A stretch of 5,282 nucleotides of DNA from Chloroflexota bacterium (GTDB lineage: Bacteria; Chloroflexota; UBA5177; JANWHV01): the NCBI GenBank assembly GCA_028287725.1, contig JAQBPC010000366.1:1-5282 (forward strand). The letters are read 5' to 3'. The position numbers and the translations under genes were made by a program. The notes beneath the pieces are model-generated. The model was not told where the DNA came from and did no database searches. It saw only the letters and a list, made by a program, of their open reading frames with translations. Shown piece after piece: positions 1 to 5,282 of this stretch (position 1 is its first letter; every line of letters starts with the position of its first letter).

Positions 1-1366
1 ATATTTGTTGGACGCTCCATCTCCCTTCAGCTTGGACTCTGGCAACGGCGCGGCCAAACGCGGCGGCGGTATATCGAATGTCCTCCTCCGAATGCGTCGC
101 CGAGACAAATGCGGAACGACCGAAAAAGTCCACCCCCTCTTGGAGCAGAGCAAGACGGAGCATGCGCAGCACGCCGGGCGCTCCGGTTCCCTTGAGCGTC
201 GCGACCGGCACGTCCGCGATTTCGCTAACGGTCTTGATGCCCGGCAGGATATGGACAATCGAGCTCTCGCCGTAAACGAGACAAGGGGCATCCAACTTGG
301 ACACCGTCTCCCGCAGCAGCGAGCGCAGCAACTCGGCGCGGCTGGTCGCGATCTTCTGAACCTCGCCACTGGCGACAATTTCAAGACAGGTGGACCCCGC
401 CGCGGCAACCATCGGGTTCGCGTTGAACGTACCGGGGTGATACATCTTGCGGCTTGTATTCCAGGACGTGTCTGCCCGAAACTCGAGGTGGTGCATGATC
501 TCGGCCCGTCCAGCCACAGCGCCGCCGGGAAACCCCCCCGCCAGGATTTTGGCGAGTGTGGTCAAATCCGGGGTGATGCCGCAGAGGGCCTGGATGCCAC
601 CGGGTGACCATCGGAATCCCGTGACAACCTCATCAAAGATGAGCACTGCCGCATAACGATCGGCTAGGGTGCGTAACGCCGAAAGGAAGCCAACCGGCAG
701 CGGCGCAGCGCCGTACGACCCGCCTGAGGGCTCGACGATAATTGCGCCAATGGTAGGGTCGCGCTTGAGCGCTTCCTCCACGGCTCCCGCTTCGGCGGGC
801 ACGAGCTCAACACGCGATCGCACACTATCCGGCAGGCCTGGCGCCGGGACCTCAAGTGGCGGCGTGTGCCCGCCTGCCGCGCCTTCGTGCCAACCATGAA
901 AATGGCCGACAAAGCGGATGAATCGCGGGCGATCGGTATGAATTGCGGCGAGCCGCAGCGCCATCATCGTCGCCTCGGTTCCGGACGACGTGAAGCGCAC
1001 GAGCTCCGCGCTGGGAATCAACCGCTGCACCTGCTCGGCCCAACGCACTTCATCGAGATGTCCCGCACCAAAGTGCGTCCCATGCTGAGCTGCGCTCGTC
1101 GCGGCATGGGTAACCTCTGGGTGCGCGTGACCGAGAATGAGCGCTCCGTGTCCCATCGCATAATCAATCAGCTCATGGCCATCGACGTCCCATTTCCGCG
1201 CACCAATCGCGCGCTCGATGTACGGTGGGAACGGCTCAAGGTGACGGGAATCGTGCGAGATACCGCCGGCAATTGCCTGGCGGGACCGCGAATATAGTGC
1301 GGCCGACCCTGCGAATCGCGCGTAGTATTCGTCCTCAATCGTTCTCGTTGTACTACTGGTCGCCAA
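1..1366 (-). CDS. class III PLP-dependent aminotransferase, glutamate-1-semialdehyde 2,1-aminomutase-like (3' end off window)
   Basis: Fold-type I PLP enzyme of the HemL-like branch, expected to be cytosolic and to move an amino group within or between small substrates. The minus frame is open for 455 codons from TTG 1366 to the left edge without a stop. Visible landmarks: an AGGIS segment near residue 35, a phosphate-binding SSGTEA loop at 127-132, FHGWHEG near 155, the cofactor-ring aspartate D245 in FDEVVTGF, the Schiff-base lysine K273 in LAKILAGGFPGG, and HPGTFNANP near residue 315. K273 and D245 match the numbering of cyanobacterial glutamate-1-semialdehyde aminomutase, which supports the start. 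No in-frame ATG lies before the conserved core; TTG has GGAG six bases upstream. The family is usually about 430-460 residues, so little should be missing. Canonical HemL has YHGH where this has FHGW, so the true substrate may not be glutamate semialdehyde. Family confident, substrate uncertain. Confidence 0.9.
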   Translation of the reverse strand, partial: MATSSTTRTIEDEYYARFAGSAALYSRSRQAIAGGISHDSRHLEPFPPYIERAIGARKWDVDGHELIDYAMGHGALILGHAHPEVTHAATSAAQHGTHFGAGHLDEVRWAEQVQRLIPSAELVRFTSSGTEATMMALRLAAIHTDRPRFIRFVGHFHGWHEGAAGGHTPPLEVPAPGLPDSVRSRVELVPAEAGAVEEALKRDPTIGAIIVEPSGGSYGAAPLPVGFLSALRTLADRYAAVLIFDEVVTGFRWSPGGIQALCGITPDLTTLAKILAGGFPGGAVAGRAEIMHHLEFRADTSWNTSRKMYHPGTFNANPMVAAAGSTCLEIVASGEVQKIATSRAELLRSLLRETVSKLDAPCLVYGESSIVHILPGIKTVSEIADVPVATLKGTGAPGVLRMLRLALLQEGVDFFGRSAFVSATHSEEDIRYTAAAFGRAVARVQAEGRWSVQQI

Positions 1367-1372
1367 AAGTCG

Positions 1373-1376
1373 CTCC
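1373..1376 (-). promoter_or_regulatory. Shine-Dalgarno GGAG that decides the TTG start
   Basis: Read on the minus strand, GGAG lies six bases before TTG 1364-1366. The frame stays open further upstream through a Cys/Arg-rich stretch that looks unlike coding sequence. It offers no ATG, so this ribosome site is the main reason for choosing TTG as the start of the aminotransferase. Confidence 0.6.
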
Positions 1377-1449
1377 GTTCCGTTTGCCTCATCCTGCCGG
1401 TGGCGCCCGCGACAACAGAAATCCAGTTTCTGTGCGGACGTGCACGCCT

Positions 1450-1455
1450 ATTGTA
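1450..1455 (-). promoter_or_regulatory. candidate -10 box (TACAAT) for the aminotransferase gene
   Basis: The minus strand reads TACAAT, one mismatch from TATAAT, about 84 bases before the TTG start. No convincing TTGACA-like -35 is found 16-18 bases upstream; the sequence there is TGCTAG or CTAGTA. It directly adjoins the ATGCTA-N12-TAGCAT dyad, where a regulator could occlude or contact polymerase. The promoter call rests on the -10 alone. Confidence 0.3.
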
Positions 1456-1456
1456 A

Positions 1457-1480
1457 ATGCTAAAACAGTGGTACTAGCAT
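1457..1480. promoter_or_regulatory. operator-like dyad ATGCTA-N12-TAGCAT
   Basis: Perfect 6-bp inverted repeat, ATGCTA at 1457-1462 and TAGCAT at 1475-1480, separated by 12 bases. It sits in the divergent intergenic region between the aminotransferase and the beta-propeller gene and touches the candidate -10 at 1450-1455. Its size and placement fit a binding site for a dimeric repressor or activator. No regulator gene lies in the window, so the binding protein is unknown. Confidence 0.3.
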
Positions 1481-1485
1481 ACGTC

Positions 1486-1520
1486 ACATGCGGCTTGCTG
1501 GACGAATCTTATTCGCATGT
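1486..1520. repeat. inverted repeat ACATGCG-N21-CGCATGT
   Basis: Seven-base perfect inverted repeat with arms at 1486-1492 and 1514-1520. The spacer holds a smaller dyad, GAAT-CTT-ATTC (1504-1514), whose last base is shared with the right arm. It may be a second operator-like site or a cruciform-prone element in the same divergent intergenic region. No function can be assigned from sequence. Confidence 0.3.
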
Positions 1521-1570
1521 TATCAATGCACGTTCTTGGCCGTTAACTGTAGGAGAGGGTAACCTGACCT

Positions 1571-1594
1571 ACGTCCCCGAACGGATGGGGTCGT
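1571..1594 (+). other. hairpin in the leader of the beta-propeller gene
   Basis: Arms ACGTCCCC (1571-1578) and GGGGTCGT (1587-1594) pair as 4 bp, a T-T mismatch, then 3 bp, around an 8-base loop. It ends about 42 bases before the ATG at 1637 and is followed by the short TTTCTGT stretch. It could be a 5'-UTR stability element or weak attenuator. It matches no riboswitch class I recognise. Confidence 0.3.
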
Positions 1595-1636
1595 TTCTGT
1601 AACATCGGGTGACACAAGTCAAGGAGAAATACACAT

Positions 1637-2749
1637 ATGCAAAGACACTGGAGCGGCATAGCCGCCCTGTCGCTGACGGCAGCGGCCGTGACAAGTGGCC
1701 TACATGCCAACCGGATTAACGCAGCGACCGTTAAGCCCGTTCCCGCACTTGCGTACGTGGCGGATGGCCAGGTTGCAGTGATAGAGAGTGGCAACCTCAC
1801 CGTCGCCGGGCCGGGTCAGAATCCAATGTGGTCGCCTAATGGTGCCAGTCTGCTCTTCGACACACCGGATCTCCTGGCTAACTCGGCCTCGGTTTACCTG
1901 GCCGATACCCACGGCGCTAACACGCGTGCATTGCTGACACATGTCTATCCCGCAATCAATCCTTCCTGGTCGCTAGACAGCAAGTACGTCGTATATACGG
2001 TGGTAGCGCCTGGCACATCGGCTACCGGCAAGACCGTTCAGCTGCTGGTCAAGGCTACCCCGGTTGCGGGTGGCGCCGCGCGTACACTCGGGCGATTTAG
2101 CTTCGGTGCCGGCTGTTCAATGAAATCTACTGCCCTGCAGGAGTCCTTCACAAAGGCCCAAGGTGGATATCACGGCACACCAAGCACGCTTATTTGGGCG
2201 CAACCTAATGTGGTGGTCGTGCAGTCGTCTTGCACCGGCCAAGGCCTGACGGAATTCAAAGTCAGCGGTGGCGGCGTAACGTCGTTGGCCGGCTGGTCTG
2301 GAGGCGTGCTATCGCCCGATGGCAAGACGATTGCCGCGGCCGTAGCCGGCACGGGCCGTACGCCCGGAAAAGTTGGCACAATTTCCGTCGCGACCGGCGC
2401 GGCAAAAGTGCTGGCTCCGAAATTGTCTCCAGGCTCGTTTGTCTGGCAGGCAAACAGCAAGGTGCTGTTTACTGTTAGTCAGCCAACCAATACCGCTACT
2501 GGGGCAGCTACGCTCTACCGCATGAGTCCTGACGGCAAGGTCGTGGCGATCCTCGGCCAGGCCGCGGGCGCCGGCGTCTTTCATCTCTCGCTCAACCATA
2601 CTGGCACTGATCTGGCCATGGCGGTTGTCGCAAATGCCGTTGGTAACGTGGGTGCCCCGCAAGTGATAATCGTAAATGACGCGTCGGCCATTTCCACGGG
2701 TACGACTGTGCCCCTCGTCCGAGGTGGGCAGCCGGCCTGGCGACCCTAA
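1637..2749 (+). CDS. exported PD40/TolB-like beta-propeller protein of unknown function
   Basis: 370 residues. The N-terminus resembles a Sec signal peptide: basic MQRHW, a hydrophobic run at about residues 7-20, and plausible cleavage after the INA at 27-29. There is no lipobox cysteine. The mature part has repeated WD40-like (PD40) turns: NPMWSPNG (62-69), NPSWSLDS (108-115), GVLSPDG (223-229), YRMSPDG (294-300), LNHTG (319-323) and a terminal QPAWRP (365-370). The last lacks its downstream strand, as when a propeller ring is closed by the N-terminal strand. TolB-type propellers usually bind proteins or ligands outside the cytoplasm; no catalytic motif is seen. The only two cysteines, C160 and C199, could form a disulfide after export. 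ATG 1637 is preceded by AAGGAG with a 10-base spacer. The low-complexity Gly/Ala/Thr/Val composition fits a secreted protein. The partner or ligand is unknown. Confidence 0.85.
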   Translation: MQRHWSGIAALSLTAAAVTSGLHANRINAATVKPVPALAYVADGQVAVIESGNLTVAGPGQNPMWSPNGASLLFDTPDLLANSASVYLADTHGANTRALLTHVYPAINPSWSLDSKYVVYTVVAPGTSATGKTVQLLVKATPVAGGAARTLGRFSFGAGCSMKSTALQESFTKAQGGYHGTPSTLIWAQPNVVVVQSSCTGQGLTEFKVSGGGVTSLAGWSGGVLSPDGKTIAAAVAGTGRTPGKVGTISVATGAAKVLAPKLSPGSFVWQANSKVLFTVSQPTNTATGAATLYRMSPDGKVVAILGQAAGAGVFHLSLNHTGTDLAMAVVANAVGNVGAPQVIIVNDASAISTGTTVPLVRGGQPAWRP

Positions 2750-2767
2750 GCTTTCTCGAAAGCGACG

Positions 2768-2794
2768 GCCGGCGGCTGGATTCCAGCCGCCGGC
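2768..2794. terminator. bidirectional terminator hairpin between convergent genes
   Basis: Perfect 12-bp GC-rich stem, GCCGGCGGCTGG at 2768-2779 and its complement at 2783-2794, with loop ATT. It sits in the 58-bp gap between two convergent stop codons. The downstream T-runs are short (ATTTCTG on plus, GCTTTCG on minus), so it is not a textbook intrinsic terminator. The position and very stable stem still make termination or transcript-end protection for both genes the likeliest role. A smaller hairpin, GCTTT-CTCG-AAAGC (2750-2763), lies beside it. Confidence 0.75.
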
Positions 2795-2807
2795 ATTTCT
2801 GTGCCAG

Positions 2808-4070
2808 CTATTTGGCGCTCTCCACCGGATCCTGTTTCCTGGTGAGGCGAACTCGGCCCGTCACTGAATAGCGATAGCCTTCCTCAATCAGTCGCTTCAG
2901 CGCAATGACCTTTCTCCCGGCGAGCGAGACGTGAAAAATCGAACCGACACCGCTGCTGGAGCCGAGTGAGATAGCCTGACCCTTGTCGCTTGGCGAGTAC
3001 GGGCGAGGTTTCCACCCTTCCCAGCCTGCGACTATGTTATACGCGGCTGCCTCGGCCTGCTTGACCGCGACCTGCGCGGTTGGCTCGACAATCCCGTGGC
3101 CAGATTCGTCCTGAATTCGCGCCGAGTCTCCGACGACGTACACGTCCGGGAAGCCTGAAACGCGGAGGAACCGGTCAACCGGGATCTGGCCGTTTCGAAC
3201 GGTCGGAATGCCAGACTGAGCGAGGATTGGCGGCGCCATGATTCCGCCGGACCATACAAGGGTCCGGCCCACCAATCGATCTCCGGAAGCCAGCCTCACG
3301 CCCTCGCTGTCGGCCTCGATGACTTTGCTGCCGAGCACAAGTCGGATCCCCAGCTCAGTCAATATTCCAGCCCCTTTTGCTTGCAATCGGGGCGGCATGC
3401 TGGGTAGGACAGATGGCGCGGCTTCGATCAAAGTGACGCGAGCAGCTGTCGGGGGTAGATCGAGCTCGCCGGCAAGTGTTGGCAGGAACTCGGCAAGCTC
3501 CCCGGCCAACTCCACGCCGGTGAGCCCGGCGCCGCCGATCAAGAACGACAACATTGCCGCGCGTGCGGCAGGATCCGATTCGTGAACCGCGGCCTCCATA
3601 GACTGCCGGACACGGGCATTGATTACTTCAGCATCCTCGACGGACTTGAGCGTTAGGGCATGCTCTACCAAGCCCGGTACACCGTAAAACGCGGTGACAC
3701 TGCCGACAGCTATGACGAGGACGCCGAATGCCACATCTCCACGAGTGGTGATCACCCGCTTACCCCGCAGGTCAATCGTCTGTATCTCCGCCTGTTCAAA
3801 GCGCACCTTTGACTTCTTTAGCAGGTCCGCAAGTGGCACGGCGACATCGCCGGATCCGAGACGGCCACCGGCGGCTACCGGTAATTCGGTAATAATCTGA
3901 TGGTAGCTGTAGCGGTCAATCAAAACGATTTCGGTCGCGTCCGGCTCGCCCAGGTACTTATCAAGGGTTTGGGCGCAGCGCAGCCCTGCGTAGCCGGCGC
4001 CCAGAATCACCACGCGCTTCGAAGGAGCGGCGTCGGTCCCTGGAAATTCGGTAAGTTCGTGAATTGTCAT
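2808..4070 (-). CDS. type II NADH:quinone oxidoreductase-like FAD protein (NDH-2 family)
   Basis: 420 residues of the two-dinucleotide-binding-domain flavoprotein family. NDH-2 passes electrons from NADH via FAD to membrane quinone without pumping protons. The first Rossmann motif GAGYAG (24-29) with the acidic D52 after strand 2 should bind FAD. The second, GGAGLTGVE (179-187) with E216 in the LIEAAP segment, should bind NADH. VYVVGDSA (310-317) contacts the FAD, and PTAQVAVKQAE (330-340) matches the NDH-2 quinone-site signature with the conserved A-Q pair. The only cysteine is C32, which argues against sulfide:quinone reductase, which needs redox cysteines. The tail ALKRLIEEGYRYSVTG (390-405) resembles the family's end but is poor in hydrophobic runs, so membrane attachment may be by an amphipathic helix or weak. 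ATG 4070 has GGAG seven bases upstream. It is monocistronic and convergent with the propeller gene. Family confident; quinone as acceptor is inferred. Confidence 0.9.
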   Translation of the reverse strand: MTIHELTEFPGTDAAPSKRVVILGAGYAGLRCAQTLDKYLGEPDATEIVLIDRYSYHQIITELPVAAGGRLGSGDVAVPLADLLKKSKVRFEQAEIQTIDLRGKRVITTRGDVAFGVLVIAVGSVTAFYGVPGLVEHALTLKSVEDAEVINARVRQSMEAAVHESDPAARAAMLSFLIGGAGLTGVELAGELAEFLPTLAGELDLPPTAARVTLIEAAPSVLPSMPPRLQAKGAGILTELGIRLVLGSKVIEADSEGVRLASGDRLVGRTLVWSGGIMAPPILAQSGIPTVRNGQIPVDRFLRVSGFPDVYVVGDSARIQDESGHGIVEPTAQVAVKQAEAAAYNIVAGWEGWKPRPYSPSDKGQAISLGSSSGVGSIFHVSLAGRKVIALKRLIEEGYRYSVTGRVRLTRKQDPVESAK

Positions 4071-4077
4071 AAGCTCG

Positions 4078-4081
4078 CTCC
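4078..4081 (-). promoter_or_regulatory. Shine-Dalgarno GGAG of the NDH-2-like gene
   Basis: The minus strand reads GGAG followed by seven bases and ATG. This spacing supports the chosen start. The GAGYAG FAD motif then falls at residue 24, after a polar extension slightly longer than in many relatives. Confidence 0.65.
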
Positions 4082-4124
4082 AGAAGTTACTCCGCTCGAC
4101 ACCGGCAAAGCCCCCTTGTCCCAG

Positions 4125-4149
4125 GCGCGCTCGATTCGATGAGCAGCGC
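4125..4149. other. bulged hairpin in the divergent intergenic region
   Basis: GCGCGCTC (4125-4132) pairs with GAGC-A-GCGC (4141-4149) as eight base pairs with one bulged A and the 8-base loop GATTCGAT. If the NDH-2-like gene is transcribed from the TATATA box to its right, this lies in its 5' UTR, about 55 bases before the ATG. No known leader RNA is recognised. Confidence 0.25.
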
Positions 4150-4162
4150 GCGGCTTAACCGG

Positions 4163-4190
4163 TATATAGTTGGCGGAGACACGATTTAAA
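4163..4190. promoter_or_regulatory. candidate divergent promoter elements (TATATAGT box, TTTAAA)
   Basis: TATATAGT at 4163-4170 is an AT-rich patch in GC-rich surroundings. Read on minus, TTTAAA (4190-4185), 16 bases and TATATA (4168-4163) could drive the NDH-2-like gene. Read on plus, TATAGT at 4165-4170 could be a -10 for the ORF at 4205, but there is no clear -35. The boxes match consensus weakly. Confidence 0.3.
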
Positions 4191-4204
4191 GACAGGACCA
4201 TCAC

Positions 4205-4477
4205 ATGGTACCTTCACGCGACTACCCTCTGCGGCATGAATATATGGACAGCAAGGGCGCCGTCCGGTACCTGATCAGCACGCTAGCTGGGGAGCGTGCA
4301 CGCACGGCAAGGCACCCTATCCGCATCTCTTCCGAGCCACATGCGCGTAACGCCACGACCGTTTTCTTAACGCGGAAGCCTCCGACAACCGAAAACTTTT
4401 TCACATGCGCTCGAGATTTATCCGATGGCCTGCCATTGTCGTACGAATTCCCGTTGGTTTACGCAATATTCGCTTAA
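4205..4477 (+). CDS. possible small protein, 90 codons, no recognised family
   Basis: I do not recognise this protein. ATG 4205 is preceded by AGGA (4194-4197) with a seven-base spacer, a good ribosome site. By my count 55 of 90 codons end in G or C. The G/C bias is stronger in the first half than in the last 30 codons, so the 3' part may be degenerate or non-coding. The product is polar and Arg-rich, with RHEYMDSKGAVRYLIST near residues 10-26, a proline-rich KPPTT near 59, one cysteine near 68, and a mildly hydrophobic C-terminus. It has no signal peptide or transmembrane helix. It diverges from the NDH-2-like gene and lies 133 bases before the peptidase gene. It could be a genuine orphan gene, a decayed remnant or a chance ORF. 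The overlapping 60-codon minus-strand frame looks less likely. Confidence 0.4.
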   Translation: MVPSRDYPLRHEYMDSKGAVRYLISTLAGERARTARHPIRISSEPHARNATTVFLTRKPPTTENFFTCARDLSDGLPLSYEFPLVYAIFA

Positions 4478-4479
4478 CA

Positions 4480-4509
4480 TTGACAAATCCATGTCCAAAA
4501 CAGTGCTAG
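4480..4509 (+). promoter_or_regulatory. candidate promoter for the S51 peptidase gene (TTGACA box)
   Basis: A perfect TTGACA at 4480-4485 begins three bases after the small ORF's stop. Eighteen bases later is TGCTAG (4504-4509), a poor -10. A second weak candidate further down is TTGCCC (4530-4535), 18 bases and TGTAAA (4554-4559), closer to the gene. One of these probably serves the peptidase gene, leaving a leader of roughly 45-95 bases. Confidence rests mainly on the exact -35. Confidence 0.35.
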
Positions 4510-4600
4510 AAATTCCTATTGCCACTTAGTTGCCCACGATCTCTCTTTAATAGTGTAAACCTCTTCAGTAGGATATCCACAGGGAAACGACAGGTAGCAC

Positions 4601-4605
4601 GGAGG
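4601..4605 (+). promoter_or_regulatory. strong Shine-Dalgarno GGAGG of the peptidase gene
   Basis: GGAGG followed by five bases and ATG 4611. This is the strongest ribosome site in the window. It fixes the start, since the family's conserved MGGGGF strand begins only 13 residues later. Confidence 0.75.
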
Positions 4606-4610
4606 CGCAG

Positions 4611-5282
4611 ATGGGCGATACGCCTAGGCGGCCGCAAATCGTGGCGATGGGTGGTGGTGGCTTCTCGACCGATCCGGAGAATCTACTCCTGGAGCGATAT
4701 ATACTCTCGCTGGTTTGCAAGGAGCGGCCCAAGATTCTCTTTCTGGCAACCGCCAGTGGAGATGCGCAGGATTACGTCGGGCGTTTTTACGAGGCATTCG
4801 AATCACTGCCGTGCAGTCCGTCTCACCTTTCATTGTTTAATCCGTCGACTGCCGATCTCGAATCGGTAATCCTTAGTCAGGATGTCGTGTATGTTGGCGG
4901 TGGCAACACCAAGAGCATGCTGGCTCTGTGGCGCGAGTGGGGGTTGGTCGGCGTTTTGCACGAGGCATGGCGGCGCGGCATCGTGCTGGCGGGTGTCAGC
5001 GCGGGCTCCATTTGCTGGTTCGAGCAAGGGATCACCGATTCAATTCCGGGAGCGTTCACGGCGCTGGATTGCCTCGGCTTCCTCCAAGGCAGCAACTGTC
5101 CGCATTTTGATAGCGAGCCAAACCGCCAGCCGACGTATCGCTTGCTCATTGGCGCGGGTGGCATTCGAGACGGTTACGCTACGGATGACGGCGTTGCGCT
5201 CCACTTTAAGGACGATTCACTCTACGGGATCATAACCGCGCGTCCGAACGGCAAAGCGTATCGCCTTGAGGCTAATCAAGGT
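4611..5282 (+). CDS. peptidase family S51 (peptidase E-like) protein, 3' end off window
   Basis: 224 codons are open from ATG 4611 to the right edge with no stop. Homologues are roughly 230-240 residues, so only the last few should be missing. S51 enzymes have a class I glutamine-amidotransferase-like fold in which a serine replaces the cysteine; peptidase E cleaves N-terminal aspartyl dipeptides in the cytoplasm. Visible here: the N-terminal strand and loop VAMGGGGF (11-18), ILFLATASGD (42-51), GGGNT (96-100) as the likely oxyanion-hole segment, the nucleophile elbow GVSAGS with S130, and NCPHFDSEPNR with H165 as the likely catalytic histidine. The third catalytic residue is less clear; D143 or E138 are candidates. 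There is no signal peptide. Cyanophycinase is the other main S51 branch, but no cyanophycin synthetase is in view and the short length fits the peptidase E side. Family confident, substrate unproven. Confidence 0.9.
   Translation, partial: MGDTPRRPQIVAMGGGGFSTDPENLLLERYILSLVCKERPKILFLATASGDAQDYVGRFYEAFESLPCSPSHLSLFNPSTADLESVILSQDVVYVGGGNTKSMLALWREWGLVGVLHEAWRRGIVLAGVSAGSICWFEQGITDSIPGAFTALDCLGFLQGSNCPHFDSEPNRQPTYRLLIGAGGIRDGYATDDGVALHFKDDSLYGIITARPNGKAYRLEANQG

Noticed and set aside
5..607. Plus-strand 200-codon open frame
   Set aside because: It is antisense to the well-conserved aminotransferase frame, its composition is Arg/Gly/His-rich and it has no recognisable motif.
1168..1392. Minus-strand frame with an ATG just upstream of the aminotransferase TTG
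   Set aside because: It is out of frame with the conserved aminotransferase sequence and ends inside it, so it is a shadow frame.
866..1602. Plus-strand open frames 866-1297 and 1225-1602
   Set aside because: Both are mostly antisense to the aminotransferase N-terminal half. The second only runs on into the intergenic region, and neither protein resembles a known family.
2170..2662. Minus-strand frames inside the propeller gene
   Set aside because: They are antisense shadows of a gene with a signal peptide, ribosome site and PD40 repeats.
2808..4070. Sulfide:quinone oxidoreductase as the identity of the flavoprotein
   Set aside because: Only one cysteine (C32) is present and the redox-active cysteines of that family are missing; the AQ motif favours NDH-2.
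4222..4404. Minus-strand 60-codon frame opposite the small ORF
   Set aside because: It starts with GTG and has no clear ribosome site; the plus-strand frame has the better start signal.
4519..5235. Other frames across the S51 peptidase region on both strands
   Set aside because: The 4611 frame carries the S51 motifs GGGNT, GVSAGS and CPHFD and a GGAGG site, so the others are shadows.
1..5282. Mobile element, CRISPR array, tRNA or defence system
   Set aside because: No terminal inverted repeats with a transposase, no regularly spaced repeats, no tRNA-like fold and no defence-associated domains were seen; the genes are housekeeping-like and independent.

Overview
The window looks like an ordinary stretch of chromosome from a moderately GC-rich, free-living bacterium. 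It holds four confidently identified protein genes and one possible small one, each with its own leader and no shared operon. Codons favour G or C at the third position, start sites carry GGAG/GGAGG-type Shine-Dalgarno sequences, and one gene begins with TTG. The style of the quinone reductase and the S51 peptidase would fit a soil lineage such as Chloroflexota or a relative, but that assignment is a weak inference. No IS element, CRISPR array, tRNA, rRNA or attachment site was seen.

Layout: (1) 1-1366, minus strand: a class III PLP aminotransferase of the glutamate-1-semialdehyde aminomutase (HemL-like) type. It starts at TTG 1366 and its 3' end runs off the left edge. (2) 1367-1636: a 270-bp divergent intergenic region rich in ATGC/GCAT half-sites and dyads, with a candidate -10 for the aminotransferase and a hairpin in the leader of the next gene. 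(3) 1637-2749, plus strand: an exported PD40/TolB-like beta-propeller protein of unknown function. (4) 2750-2807: a convergent gap with a perfect 12-bp stem that probably terminates both neighbours. (5) 2808-4070, minus strand: a type II NADH:quinone oxidoreductase-like flavoprotein. (6) 4071-4204: a divergent intergenic region with a TATATA box and a bulged hairpin. (7) 4205-4477, plus strand: a 90-codon ORF with a good ribosome site but no recognisable family. (8) 4478-4610: a leader region with a TTGACA box. (9) 4611 to the right edge, plus strand: a peptidase family S51 (peptidase E-like) protein, 224 codons visible and the 3' end off the window.

The genes do not form an evident pathway: amino-group transfer, a secreted propeller, respiratory NADH oxidation and a small-peptide hydrolase are transcribed as separate units in alternating directions. 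I do not see a convincing undescribed multi-gene system. The points most worth a second look are the palindrome-rich 1457-1530 region, the orphan ORF at 4205-4477, and the NDH-2-like protein that lacks an obvious hydrophobic membrane anchor.
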